DNA of 64,000 nucleotides from contig JADJRG010000029.1 in assembly GCA_016712315.1 (NCBI GenBank), positions 310,001 to 374,000 on the forward strand, written 5' to 3'. Numbering within the stretch: position 1 is the stretch's first letter; each line of letters begins with the position of its first letter. The stretch comes from Nannocystis sp. GTDB lineage: Bacteria > Myxococcota_A > Polyangia > Nannocystales > Nannocystaceae. Below the pieces are notes generated by a model. It searched no databases and was not told the origin of the DNA. It saw nothing but the letters and a program-made list of their open reading frames with translations. The translations under genes and the position numbers were made by a program. Positions 8,611 to 17,994 of this stretch are shown here, one piece after another.

Positions 8611-9618
8611 TTAGGAGCAGCGGGTCGCAGCCTCGAGCGCGAGCCCCGCGAGGGCGTCGCGGGCAGGCGAAGGCGGGAGGTGCGAGAGGTGTTCGATCGC
8701 GGACCTCGCGTGGGTGCTCGCGATGACGCGCGCGTCTGTGAGTCCGCCGCCGTGGACAACCTCCTCAAGGATCGGGCGTATGAGGGATTCGGCGAGCGGC
8801 TGGCGGCGATGTAGCAGCTCGCCCAACCGCCCGCGGAGCCGCGGCGAGCGCTCACAGGCGAGGATTAGCGGCAAGGTGATCTTGCCCTCGCGTAGATCCT
8901 GAGCGGCTGGTTTGCCGCTGAGCTGCGGATCCGCGGCGTAGTCGAGGATGTCGTCGGCGATCTGAAAGGCGAACCCGAGCTCCCGTCCGAAGCTCGCGAG
9001 GGGCGCGTGGGCCTGCGCTCCGACGAGGCCGCCGACGCCGGCGCACCAGCTCAGCAGCGCGGCCGTCTTGCCGTCGATGATCCGCAAATAGGTCGCGCGA
9101 TCGAGGGCGATGTCGCCCGCGTGGGAGAGTTGGGCGATCTCTCCCTCCGCCATGGCGGTGACCGCCTCAGCGAGCCCCCTGATCGAGCTGAGTTGACCGG
9201 TGCGGGCGATCGCCTGGATGCTGCGGGCGAGGCAATAATCCCCGGCGAGCACGGCGAGGCCGTTGCCGAAGCGGTAACGCGCGGCCGGGCGCCCGCGGCG
9301 AAGATCGCTGCCGTCGACGACGTCGTCGTGCAAGAGGGTGGCCGTGTGGATCAACTCACCGACAGCGGCGACGGTGAGGCGCGCGGGCGAGGTGAGGCCG
9401 GCGGCGTCAGCGGCGAGCAGGGTGAGGAGGGGGCGAAGGCGCTTCCCGCCCGCGCCGACGATGTAGCCGCCGATCTCGCCGATGACAGGGAGGCTGGATC
9501 CGAGCATCTCCGCGAGCTCGCGCTCCACTCTGGAGAGATCCTCACGGACTAAGGCGACGCCGTGGGACAAGGCCCCGACCGGCGGCTCAGAGGTGGTCGT
9601 GTTTGCAGGATCCAGCAT
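8611..9618 (-). CDS. Polyprenyl diphosphate synthase (trans type)
   Basis: A 335-residue isoprenoid chain-elongating enzyme. The first aspartate-rich motif LLHDDVVDGSDLRRGRP is at about 96-111 (DDVVD 98-102), preceded by GGKRLRP at 57-63. The second, FQIADDILDY, is near residue 225. These bind the allylic diphosphate and isopentenyl diphosphate through Mg2+. Chain length cannot be read reliably. Enzymes of this size and type usually make C35-C50 side chains for menaquinone or ubiquinone, which would suit the neighbouring NQR operon (inference). Confidence 0.92.
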   Translation of the reverse strand: MLDPANTTTSEPPVGALSHGVALVREDLSRVERELAEMLGSSLPVIGEIGGYIVGAGGKRLRPLLTLLAADAAGLTSPARLTVAAVGELIHTATLLHDDVVDGSDLRRGRPAARYRFGNGLAVLAGDYCLARSIQAIARTGQLSSIRGLAEAVTAMAEGEIAQLSHAGDIALDRATYLRIIDGKTAALLSWCAGVGGLVGAQAHAPLASFGRELGFAFQIADDILDYAADPQLSGKPAAQDLREGKITLPLILACERSPRLRGRLGELLHRRQPLAESLIRPILEEVVHGGGLTDARVIASTHARSAIEHLSHLPPSPARDALAGLALEAATRCS

Positions 9619-9721
9619 CTCAGGCGGAGGTATGGCCTAGTAGTTGGGGGCGTCGGCGTTGTCAACACGGGTGCGCTGCTTTGTCATGGAATGCGCGGCG
9701 TGAGACAGTGGTTAGGCGCGT

Positions 9722-11206
9722 ATGTCCCCAAAGACAACGGAGCACCACGACCGCGTCGCACTCTATCCGCTCTGGATGGCCATGGGCAGCGCGGTCTTCG
9801 GGGTCGTGATGGGCGGTGCCGCGGTGTATCTGGCGCTCGAAGGGCGGCATGAAGAGGCGGAGCTCGCGAGCAGCCCGGCGTTCGCGAGCGCGGAATCGAT
9901 CTGCTGCGAGGGGCCGCTCGCGCCCGCTGTTGCGAGCGGGCCGTCGCTGATCGACGCGGTCGCGCGGACCCGCGATACGGTGGTCACCCTGCGCAGCGGA
10001 TCAGCGCTGCTCGGCGCGGGTGTGATCATCAACGCGTCAGGGGTGCTGCTGACCAACTACCACGTGATCGCGCCGCTGCTCGGCGACTCGCGCCGGGACG
10101 GGCTGGCGCGCGCGCGCGGGAGCCAACTGATCGTCCGCCTCGCGAACGGCCGCGAGCTGCCAGCGGCGCTGCTGCTCGGTGAGCGTGAGCACGACGTCGC
10201 GCTGCTCCGCCTGAAGCCCGCAGACAGCGCGGAGATCTTCCCCGCGGCCCGCGTCGGGCGCTCGGCGACGTTGGCCGTTGGCGCGCCGGTGTTCGCGGTG
10301 GGGACGCCGATGGGCCTCGAGCACAGCGTCTCGAGCGGGATCGTGTCCGCCCTTGATCGCACACACGTGCTGGCGAACCGGCGGCTTTCGCTCATCCAGA
10401 TCGACGCGTCGATCAATTTTGGCAGCTCAGGCGGGCCGCTCTTCGATCTGGACGGCGCGCTGGTCGGGATCACGACGGCGATGGTCGAGCGCGCTCAGGG
10501 GATCGGCTTCGCGATCCCGATCGATCATGTCGTGGGGCTGCTGCGGGCGATCGACGAGGGGGGCGGCGCGCGGAGATCGGGGAGGATCGGGGTCGAGGCG
10601 CTGCCGGCGACGGAGCTGTCGGATGCGACGTATCGCCTCGGATATCGCAACGGCTTGGTGATCGATGCCGTCGATCCGGGATCTCCAGCCGACGCGGCGG
10701 GGCTGCGATCCGGGGACGTGATCGTCGAGCTGCGCGGTCGCCGCTTCGACGCGCTCGGCAGCGGCGTGGAGGCTCGTAAGCTCTTCGGCGCGAGCTTCGT
10801 CGACATGGTTCGGTCGTTGATGCCGAAGGAGCGGCTGGAGATCACCGTGGTTCGTGGCGAGGAGGTCGTGGCTCTCTCGCTGGAGATCGTCGCGGCGAAC
10901 GCGGTGGAGCAGGCGCGGATCGACGCGGAGGAGCTGCTCGGCCTTCAGCTCGATCCGACGGGTCGGGTCCGTGAGATCGTGCAAGGGTCCGAGATAGCCG
11001 CGTGGCGCGGCTCGGCGCGGCTGCGCGGCGCGCGTATCACGTCAGTCATCGGCCGGCCGGTGGCGACGATCGAGGCGCTGGGCGCGGCGCTCGCGGATCT
11101 CCGGCAGGTGGTGACGCTCGGGCGCCGCAGCGCGATCTCCGTGACCTTCGCGCTCTCCGGAGGCGGCTCGATCGTCGTCGAGAACTTCCCGATCTCGCTC
11201 TCGTGA
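9722..11206 (+). CDS. Membrane-anchored HtrA/DegP-type serine protease with PDZ domain
   Basis: A 494-residue protein with one N-terminal membrane anchor (residues 15-39), a trypsin-like domain and at least one PDZ domain. The catalytic triad is readable: His114 (NYHVIAP), Asp158 (HDVALL) and Ser236 (FGSSGGPL). The PDZ region spans roughly 285-385 (NGLVIDAVDPGSPADAAGL). A second, weaker PDZ-like segment follows to the C-terminus. Such enzymes act in envelope protein quality control. The TPR lipoprotein gene starts 14 bases downstream, so the two are probably co-transcribed. Confidence 0.9.
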   Translation: MSPKTTEHHDRVALYPLWMAMGSAVFGVVMGGAAVYLALEGRHEEAELASSPAFASAESICCEGPLAPAVASGPSLIDAVARTRDTVVTLRSGSALLGAGVIINASGVLLTNYHVIAPLLGDSRRDGLARARGSQLIVRLANGRELPAALLLGEREHDVALLRLKPADSAEIFPAARVGRSATLAVGAPVFAVGTPMGLEHSVSSGIVSALDRTHVLANRRLSLIQIDASINFGSSGGPLFDLDGALVGITTAMVERAQGIGFAIPIDHVVGLLRAIDEGGGARRSGRIGVEALPATELSDATYRLGYRNGLVIDAVDPGSPADAAGLRSGDVIVELRGRRFDALGSGVEARKLFGASFVDMVRSLMPKERLEITVVRGEEVVALSLEIVAANAVEQARIDAEELLGLQLDPTGRVREIVQGSEIAAWRGSARLRGARITSVIGRPVATIEALGAALADLRQVVTLGRRSAISVTFALSGGGSIVVENFPISLS

Positions 11207-11220
11207 GGCACTCTTGGCGG

Positions 11221-12303
11221 ATGACGCGCGGTTGTTCGCCGTTCCTCGTCGTCGCGCTCTTGTTCGCCTGCAAGCCGGCGCCGGTGCGGCCACCACAGGA
11301 TACAGATACAGAGGAGGAGGCGATGATCAGGGCGCCTGGGCCGGTGGAGCGCGCTCAGGCGCTGCTCCAGGCCGGGCGTCCCGAAGAGGCGCTGGCGGTG
11401 TTCGAGGAGGCGATCGCGGGGAGCCCCGGGGATCATGAGCTGCACTACGGCCGCGGAGTCGTGCTCCAGACGCTCGGGCGAGGAGACGATGCGGTGGCCG
11501 CGTGGCGGGAGGCGCTGGCCTTGCGGCCTGGTTTCTTCCCGGCGTTGAACGGGATCGGCGCGGTTGAGCTGGATGCGGGGCGCTTCACGGCTGCCATCGA
11601 GGCGTTTACGGCCGCGATCGAGGCGCGACCAGACTTCGCGGACGCGCGCTATAACCTCGGGCTGGCCTACGAGGGGGTCGGTCGCGCGGAGGAGGCGTTG
11701 GCGTCCCTGAGGGAGGCGCAGCGCCTGGCTCCGCAGGACTATGACGTGTACATCGCGCAGGCAGGCCTACTGCTGCGGCTCGGCCGCGCGCAAGACGCGA
11801 AGGTGGCGGCGTCGGCGGCGCTCGAGCGACGACCGGGTGATCTCGAGGCGTCGCGTAGCATCGGCTTGGCGCTCGCACGGCTCGGCGAGCACGAAGCGGC
11901 CGCGGTGGCCTTCAAACCGGTCGTTGAGGCGCGGCCGGAGGATCACGACACCCGGCTGGCGCTGGCTCGGGCGCTATCTCGCGCGGGGCAGGCGGAGGCG
12001 GCGCTCATCCACCTCGAGCGGCTCGCTGTGGCGCTCCCTGAGGAGGCGCAGGTGTGGTCTGAGCTGGGCGCGGCGCTCGCGAAGTTGGGGCGCTTGGATG
12101 GGCCGTCGGGCGCGCTGGCGCGGCTGGAGCGCTCGATTACGCTCGATCCGAAGCTGGCCTCGGCGCACGTCCGTAAGATCGCGGCGCTCGCGGAGGGGAA
12201 GCGCTGCAAGGAGGCGAAGGCGGCGCTGCGCTCGTTCTCGGCGGGAGACCCGCGTGAAGACGCACGAAAGCAGGCGGAGGCGGCGCTCGGAGATTGTCGA
12301 TGA
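11221..12303 (+). CDS. TPR-repeat lipoprotein
   Basis: A 360-residue exported protein. I chose the ATG at 11221 because it gives a lipoprotein signal peptide, MTRGCSPFLVVALLFACK, with the lipobox LFAC and Cys at 17. After a short acidic linker, residues from about 45 to the end are tandem tetratricopeptide repeats, with recurrent Ala-Leu-Gly-Tyr/Arg positions such as YNLGLAYEGVGRAEEAL. TPR arrays mediate protein contacts. It is probably co-transcribed with the protease upstream, so it may be an adaptor for it (inference). Confidence 0.85.
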   Translation: MTRGCSPFLVVALLFACKPAPVRPPQDTDTEEEAMIRAPGPVERAQALLQAGRPEEALAVFEEAIAGSPGDHELHYGRGVVLQTLGRGDDAVAAWREALALRPGFFPALNGIGAVELDAGRFTAAIEAFTAAIEARPDFADARYNLGLAYEGVGRAEEALASLREAQRLAPQDYDVYIAQAGLLLRLGRAQDAKVAASAALERRPGDLEASRSIGLALARLGEHEAAAVAFKPVVEARPEDHDTRLALARALSRAGQAEAALIHLERLAVALPEEAQVWSELGAALAKLGRLDGPSGALARLERSITLDPKLASAHVRKIAALAEGKRCKEAKAALRSFSAGDPREDARKQAEAALGDCR

Positions 12304-12344
12304 GCGGCGCTCGTACGGGGCTGGCCCTAAGGACAGGTGACAGG

Positions 12345-13244
12345 CTAGGTGCGGACCAGGAGCCGCTGCGACAGCCCAGCGAGCGCGAGCGCGACCCAGC
12401 CGATCGTCGCGACGCCGATCGGTAACGGGCTCGCGAATTGATCTTGGGTGGTCGTGTGCAAGAGGACGTGGAAGATGTCGACGATTAAGAAGACGGCGCC
12501 GCCAAAGGCGACGAGGAAGTAGGGCAGGGCGACGCTGCCGCCGAGCATCGGCCGCACCAACCAGACGAGGAGCAGGCCGCCGGCGCAGAGGATGCCGTCA
12601 CAGATCGTGCTGACGAGGCTGACGCTCGCGGCGATCGCCGTGCCAGTGGTGAGAGCAGAGAGGGGAAGCAGGTCGACCACTTGAACGACGATGAGGCCGA
12701 GCACCGCGGCGGCGATCGCGATCATGAGGACGAGCAGCGATCTCCCAGAGGGAGCCGTGGGGGACCATTCGGCCGTTAACCCCGTGCTCACGAGCACCCG
12801 CCGGAAGCCGGCGATAGCGGCGATGCAGAGGAAATTGCTGGCGATCAAGAAGATGTGGCCGACCTTGGCGTCGCCGAGGCGGAGATCGAAGTGGAGGGAG
12901 AGACGGGCGAGCGGGACGGCAAGCAGCGCGATCGCGAGGAGCACCCACGGTCGCAGCGGCGGATCGCCTCGCTCGAACGACAACGCGGCGAAGACGGCGC
13001 ACATGGCCGGGATCGCCTCGATGACCCGCTGGGTAGGATCCTCGATGCTAAGGATGGGGGCGAGGCCGAGACGAAGGGCGAGTACCGCGACGAAGATCGC
13101 GACGATCGCGGGTACGCTCAGACGGGCCATCGACGGGCGCCTCCGAGCCGCTCCGGACCCAAGGATCGCCGCGGCCGCGTTAAGGCCGCGCGCGTCCGCT
13201 CGCGCCGCGTTGCGTGGTGAGAGGGCATCGCGAAGATGGGCCAT
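12345..13244 (-). CDS. Integral membrane protein of unknown function
   Basis: Up to 299 residues with about seven or eight hydrophobic segments spread over the whole length (for example SVPAIVAIFVAVLALRL and LLVLMIAIAAAVLGLIVVQ). I recognise no family or catalytic motif. The first 38 residues are Arg/Ala-rich and look less like protein. An internal ATG at 13130 (MARLSVPAIV) is a plausible alternative start directly before the first membrane segment. It converges with the TPR gene and is divergent from guaB. Confidence 0.6.
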   Translation of the reverse strand: MAHLRDALSPRNAARADARGLNAAAAILGSGAARRRPSMARLSVPAIVAIFVAVLALRLGLAPILSIEDPTQRVIEAIPAMCAVFAALSFERGDPPLRPWVLLAIALLAVPLARLSLHFDLRLGDAKVGHIFLIASNFLCIAAIAGFRRVLVSTGLTAEWSPTAPSGRSLLVLMIAIAAAVLGLIVVQVVDLLPLSALTTGTAIAASVSLVSTICDGILCAGGLLLVWLVRPMLGGSVALPYFLVAFGGAVFLIVDIFHVLLHTTTQDQFASPLPIGVATIGWVALALAGLSQRLLVRT

Positions 13245-13352
13245 GGTAGCGCAAATCTCCGGTGACGTGGGGCCCTTGGGGGGTGACGAGCGCGTGATCG
13301 CACGCCGATCAGCGCGCCCGCGCGGCGGTGGCCATGGGCGATCGCTTCCTCC

Positions 13353-13358
13353 TATACT
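13353..13358 (+). promoter_or_regulatory. -10 element TATACT before guaB
   Basis: TATACT, close to consensus, ends 11 bases before the ATG at 13370. This implies a leader of only a few bases. It also argues against the upstream in-frame ATG at 13334, which would lie before the transcription start. No good -35 is visible. Confidence 0.5.
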
Positions 13359-13369
13359 CCGCCGCGCAT

Positions 13370-14842
13370 ATGGCTGGCGGCGTCACACCTGAGATCCTGA
13401 GCGAAGCACTCACCTTCGATGATGTCCTCCTTGTCCCCGCCTACAGCGAGGTGTTGCCGACGACGGTCGATGTCGCGACCCGCTTGACCCGGCAGATCTC
13501 GCTCCGGATCCCGCTGGTGTCATCGGCGATGGACACCGTGACAGAGGCGGCGACCGCGATCTGTATGGCTCGCTGCGGAGGGCTTGGGATCATCCACAGG
13601 AACATGACGCCGGAGGAGCAGGCGCGGGAGGTCCGGCGGGTCAAGCGTAGCGACAGCACGATGATCACGGACCCGATCACGATCACGCCGGAGCAGACGC
13701 TGCGCAGCGCGCTCCAGATCATGCGGGATCACGGGATCAACGGCCTCCCGGTGGTGCGCTATGGCCGACCGGTGGGGATCTTGACGAGCCGCGACGTACG
13801 GTTCGAGACAAACCTGGATCAGGTGGTCGGGGACGTGATGACGCGCAACCCGATCACGGTTGAGAAGGGGATCTCACCGGAGAAGGCGAAGCAGGTGCTG
13901 CACAAGCACCGGATCGAGAAGCTGCTGGTGATCAGCGCGAACGGCGAGCTGTTCGCGCTGATCACGGTCAAGGACATCCTCAACGCAGAGTCGCACCCGC
14001 ACGCGATCAAGGACGAGCTCGGGCGCCTGCGCGTCGGCGCGGCGGTCGGTACAGGTGCAGACACGATGCCGCGCGTGCAGGCGCTGGTGGATCAAGGGGT
14101 CGACGTGATCGTGATCGACACCGCACACGGGCACTCGAAGTCGGTGTTGGACTCAGTGCGAGAGGTGCGATCGAGCTTCCCGTCGCTGTCGATCATCGCC
14201 GGGAACGTCGCGACGGGGGCGGCGACGGAGGCGTTGATCGCGGCGGGTGTCGACGCGGTGAAGGTCGGTATCGGGCCCGGGTCGATCTGCACGACCCGGA
14301 TCGTCGCGGGCGTCGGTGTGCCGCAGGTGACGGCGGTGCTCGACTGCGCGGCGGCGGCCCGAAAGCACGGCGTCCCCGTGATCGCGGACGGCGGGATCAA
14401 GTACTCGGGCGACGTTGTGAAGGCGCTCGCAGCGGGCGCTGAGACCGTCATGATCGGCTCGCTCTTCGCGGGCACCGACGAGGCGCCAGGGGAGCTGATC
14501 CTCTACCAAGGCCGGACGTACAAGGTATATCGGGGTATGGGATCCCTGGGGGCGATGAAGGCAGGATCACGCGATCGGTACTTCCAAGGCGCGGTGAAGG
14601 ACGATCGCAAGCTGGTGCCGGAGGGGATCGAGGGGCGCGTGCCGCACCGCGGGCCGCTCGCGGAGAGCATCTATCAGATCCTCGGCGGCGTGCGCTCAGG
14701 TATGGGCTACTTGGGTGCAGGTGACCTCGGGGCGCTCCGCGAGCGCGCGGTGTTCCGCAAGATCTCGTCGCAGGGGCTGCGCGAGAGCCACGTGCATGAC
14801 GTGATCATCACCAAAGAAGCCCCCAACTACCGCCTGGAGTAG
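13370..14842 (+). CDS. guaB: Inosine-5'-monophosphate dehydrogenase
   Basis: A 490-residue enzyme that oxidises IMP to XMP with NAD+, the committed step of GMP synthesis. The start MAGGVTPEIL leads into the family N-terminus LTFDDVLLVPAYSEVLP. Two CBS domains occupy about residues 90-210. The catalytic loop GIGPGSICTTR holds the active-site Cys near residue 308. VIADGGIKYSGD and GSLFAGTDEAPGE bind IMP phosphate, and YRGMGSLGAM begins the flap. I preferred 13370 over the upstream ATG at 13328 because of family length and the TATACT element at 13353. guaA begins 5 bases after the stop. Confidence 0.97.
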   Translation: MAGGVTPEILSEALTFDDVLLVPAYSEVLPTTVDVATRLTRQISLRIPLVSSAMDTVTEAATAICMARCGGLGIIHRNMTPEEQAREVRRVKRSDSTMITDPITITPEQTLRSALQIMRDHGINGLPVVRYGRPVGILTSRDVRFETNLDQVVGDVMTRNPITVEKGISPEKAKQVLHKHRIEKLLVISANGELFALITVKDILNAESHPHAIKDELGRLRVGAAVGTGADTMPRVQALVDQGVDVIVIDTAHGHSKSVLDSVREVRSSFPSLSIIAGNVATGAATEALIAAGVDAVKVGIGPGSICTTRIVAGVGVPQVTAVLDCAAAARKHGVPVIADGGIKYSGDVVKALAAGAETVMIGSLFAGTDEAPGELILYQGRTYKVYRGMGSLGAMKAGSRDRYFQGAVKDDRKLVPEGIEGRVPHRGPLAESIYQILGGVRSGMGYLGAGDLGALRERAVFRKISSQGLRESHVHDVIITKEAPNYRLE

Positions 14843-14847
14843 CGGCG

Positions 14848-16398
14848 ATGACCTCCGGCCACCAAACACTGATCGTCCTCGACTTCGGCTCACAGGTCAC
14901 ACAGCTGATCGCGCGGCGGATCCGCGAGCTCGGCGTGTACGCGGAGATCCTGCCGTTCGATACGCCGATCGCGGCGCTGAGGGCTCGCGATCCGGCGGCG
15001 TTGATCTTGAGCGGCGGGCCTTCGTCGATCTATGCACCCGACGCGCCGCGGTTGGATCCAGAGGTGCTGGCGCTCGGCATTCCGGTGCTAGGGATCTGTT
15101 ACGGCTTGTACGTGATCACGGCGGCGCTGGGCGGCCGCGTGGTGGCGGCGAAGGAGCGCGAGTACGGGGCCGCGAACGTGCTGGTGGAGGCGAGCGAGGG
15201 GCCCCTCACGCGCTTCTCTGCGGGTGAGCAGGTGCCGGTGTGGATGTCACACGGTGATAAGGTCGAGGCGCTGGCGCCGGGCTTTCGCGCGGTCGGCCGA
15301 TCGCCGCACTGCGAGTTCGCGGCGATCGTCGATCCGAAGCGTCAGCTGTGGGGAGTGCAGTTCCACCCGGAGGTCACGCACACCGAGCGCGGCGACGAGG
15401 TCTTCGCGGCGTTCCTCGACGCGGCGGGGTTTCGACGTGATTGGAGCATGGCAGCGTTCGTCGATGAGGCGGTCGCGGCCGTGCGCGCGCGCGTCGGGGA
15501 GCGCGGTACGGTGCTGTGCGGCCTCAGCGGGGGCGTCGACTCGACGGTCGCGGCGATGTTGGTCGAGCGGGCGATCGGCGCGCGCCTGCGCTGCATCTTC
15601 GTCGACAACGGGCTGCTGCGGAAGAACGAGCGTGAGGAGGTCGAGGCGATGTTCTCAGGGCAGCTCCGCTGCCCGTTGATCGTTGTGCGCGCGGAGGAGC
15701 GCTTCTTTGCGGCGCTGCGCGGGGTCACAGATCCTGAGGTGAAGCGCAAGCGGATCGGCGCGGCGTTCATCGAGGTCTTTGAGGCGGAGGCGCAGCGGCT
15801 CGGCGGCGCGGACTTCTTGGTCCAGGGGACGCTCTATCCGGACGTGATCGAGAGCGTGAGCGTGCGCGGCGCGTCCGTGACGATCAAGACCCACCACAAC
15901 GTCGGCGGGCTGCCTCAGCGAATGCGCATGGGTGTGGTCGAGCCGTTGCGGGAGCTCTTTAAGGATGAGGTGCGGCGGCTCGGGGTGGAGCTGGGGATCG
16001 ATGAGGCGATGGTGTGGCGACACCCGTTCCCAGGCCCCGGGTTGGGGGTGCGTGTGCTCGGCGAGGTGACCGCGGAGCGCTGCGCGGTGCTGCGAGAGGC
16101 CGACGCGATCCTCCTCGAGGAGATCCGCGCTGCGGGGCTATATCGCCGCCTGTGGCAGGTCTTCGGGGTGTTACTGCCGGTGCAGACCGTCGGCGTGATG
16201 GGAGACGCGCGGACGTACGAGAACGCCTTGGCGATCCGGGCGGTGACCAGCACTGACGCGATGACCGCGGACTGGGCGCGGATCCCGTACGACGTGCTGG
16301 CGACGATGAGCAACCGGATCATCAACGAGGTGCGCGGGATCAACCGTGTCTGCTACGACATCAGCTCGAAGCCGCCCGCGACGATCGAGTGGGAGTGA
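14848..16398 (+). CDS. guaA: GMP synthase (glutamine-hydrolysing)
   Basis: A 516-residue enzyme that aminates XMP to GMP. The N-terminal class I glutaminase has the nucleophile in LGICYG near residue 88, and His/Glu in QFHPEVTHTE near 172. The ATP-pyrophosphatase P-loop GLSGGVDST follows near 229, and the C-terminal dimerisation domain ends GINRVCYDISSKPPATIEWE, which is the family hallmark. The residues after the nucleophile elbow read YGLYVI where many relatives have YGMQ, a conservative oddity. It forms an operon with guaB and ruvB. Confidence 0.97.
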   Translation: MTSGHQTLIVLDFGSQVTQLIARRIRELGVYAEILPFDTPIAALRARDPAALILSGGPSSIYAPDAPRLDPEVLALGIPVLGICYGLYVITAALGGRVVAAKEREYGAANVLVEASEGPLTRFSAGEQVPVWMSHGDKVEALAPGFRAVGRSPHCEFAAIVDPKRQLWGVQFHPEVTHTERGDEVFAAFLDAAGFRRDWSMAAFVDEAVAAVRARVGERGTVLCGLSGGVDSTVAAMLVERAIGARLRCIFVDNGLLRKNEREEVEAMFSGQLRCPLIVVRAEERFFAALRGVTDPEVKRKRIGAAFIEVFEAEAQRLGGADFLVQGTLYPDVIESVSVRGASVTIKTHHNVGGLPQRMRMGVVEPLRELFKDEVRRLGVELGIDEAMVWRHPFPGPGLGVRVLGEVTAERCAVLREADAILLEEIRAAGLYRRLWQVFGVLLPVQTVGVMGDARTYENALAIRAVTSTDAMTADWARIPYDVLATMSNRIINEVRGINRVCYDISSKPPATIEWE

Positions 16399-16402
16399 GC
16401 GC

Positions 16403-17518
16403 GTGCGCGTGCCTCACGACGACGATGGGCGGGCGAGCGATGGCGGTGGTGAGCGCGGCCGTCGCGGACGGGCGACGCCGGAGGTCGCGGTGGAGCGGGT
16501 TGTCGTGCCGGCGGAGGCGGCGGGTGAGGTGGGGCAGCAGGCGAGCCTTCGCCCCCGCTATTTCGCGGAGTACATCGGCCAGGCCGCGCTTAAGCGCAAG
16601 CTCGAGGTCTTCGTCGCGGCCGCGAAGGCGCGCGGCGAGCCGCTCGATCACACGCTGTTGCATGGGCCGCCGGGGCTGGGGAAGACGACGATGGGGCACA
16701 TCCTCGCGAACGAGCTCGGCGTGCAGATTCACCTGACCTCAGGGCCAGCTATCGAACACAAGGGCGTTTTGGCGGGGCACTTGACCGCCCTCGGGGCGCG
16801 CGATGTGCTCTTCATCGATGAGATCCATCGGCTCTCACCGACGGTCGAGGAGAGCCTGTACTCGGCGATGGAGGACGGACGGATCGATCTTCCGGTGGGC
16901 GAAGGGAGCCGAGCCCGGACGATCAACATCGATCTCCAGCCGTTTACCCTGATCGGCGCGACCACGCGGACGGCGATGCTCAGCGGTCCGCTCCGCGATC
17001 GCTTCCAGATCGTCGAGGGGATCGAGCTGTACGGTGATGATGAGCTCGCGCAGATCGTTCGCCGTACGGCGTCGATCCTCGGCTTTCCGATCGCGGACGC
17101 GGGGGCGATCGAGATCGGGCGTCGCAGCCGCGGGACGCCGCGGATCGCGAACCGATTGACGCGTCGAGTGCGTGACTTCGCGCAGGTGCGTGGAGACTCC
17201 GAGATCGACGAGGAGGGCGCGAGCCGGGCGTTGGACTCGCTCGGGATCGATAAGGAAGGGCTCGACGCCGCTGACCGGCGGCTGCTGACGATGATCATCG
17301 AGGGCTTCGATGGCGGGCCTGTCGGGGTGGAGGCGCTCGCAGCGAGCCTTGGTGAGCCTCGCGACACGCTCGAGGCGGTGTACGAGCCGTTCTTGTTGCA
17401 GCGAGGCTTCTTGTTGCGCACGCCGCGGGGCCGCGTCGCGACGCTGAAGGCTGCACGGCACCTGGGGCTGCCGCTTCCCGGGCCGCTCGGTGGCGCGCAA
17501 GGTTCGCTGTCCGTGTGA
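16403..17518 (+). CDS. ruvB: Holliday junction branch migration helicase RuvB
   Basis: A 371-residue AAA+ motor that drives RuvA-bound Holliday junctions. Visible motifs are Walker A GPPGLGKTT, Walker B FIDEIHRL, sensor 1 GATTRT, the arginine finger in SGPLRDRF and the C-terminal winged helix. The reading frame stays open back into guaA. A GTG at 16403, 4 bases after the guaA stop, is the likely start, with another GTG at 16409. This leaves a charged N-terminal extension of about 40 residues before the conserved SLRPRYFAEYIGQ. ruvA and ruvC are not nearby. Confidence 0.95.
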   Translation: MRVPHDDDGRASDGGGERGRRGRATPEVAVERVVVPAEAAGEVGQQASLRPRYFAEYIGQAALKRKLEVFVAAAKARGEPLDHTLLHGPPGLGKTTMGHILANELGVQIHLTSGPAIEHKGVLAGHLTALGARDVLFIDEIHRLSPTVEESLYSAMEDGRIDLPVGEGSRARTINIDLQPFTLIGATTRTAMLSGPLRDRFQIVEGIELYGDDELAQIVRRTASILGFPIADAGAIEIGRRSRGTPRIANRLTRRVRDFAQVRGDSEIDEEGASRALDSLGIDKEGLDAADRRLLTMIIEGFDGGPVGVEALAASLGEPRDTLEAVYEPFLLQRGFLLRTPRGRVATLKAARHLGLPLPGPLGGAQGSLSV

Positions 17519-17651
17519 GCGGATCCGGATCGAGGTGCAGCTGGCGCTGCACATGCGTGCAGGCGAATGCGCATCTCTGGGGCCAATTTCTGTGAAGAGG
17601 GGTGCGCGGCGCACATCGGGCGGTGGCGCCCAGGTGCTTGTAATTAATGAA

Positions 17652-17657
17652 TAAAAT
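17652..17657 (+). promoter_or_regulatory. AT-rich -10 candidate TAAAAT
   Basis: The 20 bases from 17640 are strikingly AT-rich for this genome and contain TAAAAT. It could serve the small gene at 17740, leaving a leader of about 75 bases. No -35 is apparent. Confidence 0.3.
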
Positions 17658-17739
17658 CAGGATCGCGCGGGGCCGTGGAGGGCGGTCTGTGCTTTGCTTT
17701 GACAGATCCCGCCCCTGTCGCAGATCCGAGGTTTCAGCC

Positions 17740-17937
17740 ATGCAAGCCGCCCGTGAAGAGATGAGCGCCAAGCCCCGTGCCCTTAGCATCCTCGCTCGCT
17801 CGCTCTTCCGGCAGATGCGTGAGCAGGGGTACTCGACCGAGCAGATCGTCGGCCTCTCCTCGGAGCTGTTGTCGCTTGTCAGCAGCGATCTAAAGGCTGC
17901 AAATCCGCGTGGCGCGACCCTCGAGGCGGCGGAATAG
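17740..17937 (+). CDS. Small helical protein of unknown function
   Basis: A 65-residue protein beginning MQAAREEMSAKPRAL. It is predicted mostly helical: ILARSLFRQMREQGYSTEQIVGLSSELLSLVSSDL has amphipathic spacing. There is no membrane segment and there are no cysteines. The codon pattern resembles the neighbours, and the frame is bounded by a plausible ATG and a TAG. I do not recognise a family. It stands alone between ruvB and pgk with an AT-rich possible promoter about 80 bases upstream. Confidence 0.6.
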   Translation: MQAAREEMSAKPRALSILARSLFRQMREQGYSTEQIVGLSSELLSLVSSDLKAANPRGATLEAAE

Positions 17938-17981
17938 CCGCGCGCTGGCCTCCAGCCCCTTAATCTCACGCGGCGCACGGG

Positions 17982-17987
17982 TAGACT
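17982..17987 (+). promoter_or_regulatory. -10-like hexamer TAGACT before pgk
   Basis: TAGACT ends 7 bases before the GTG at 17995, so transcription would begin at the start codon. This favours the GTG over the internal ATG at 18019. A weak AT-rich patch (TTAATC near 17960) lies where a -35 would be. Confidence 0.4.
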
Positions 17988-17994
17988 TGCGCCC

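Noticed and set aside
13328..13369. An N-terminal extension of guaB from the ATG at 13328
   Set aside because: It lies upstream of or across the TATACT element, is not family-like, and adds 14 residues before the conserved start.
17699..17704. A perfect TTGACA upstream of the small gene at 17740
   Set aside because: No TA-rich hexamer lies 16-18 bases downstream, so it is probably chance.
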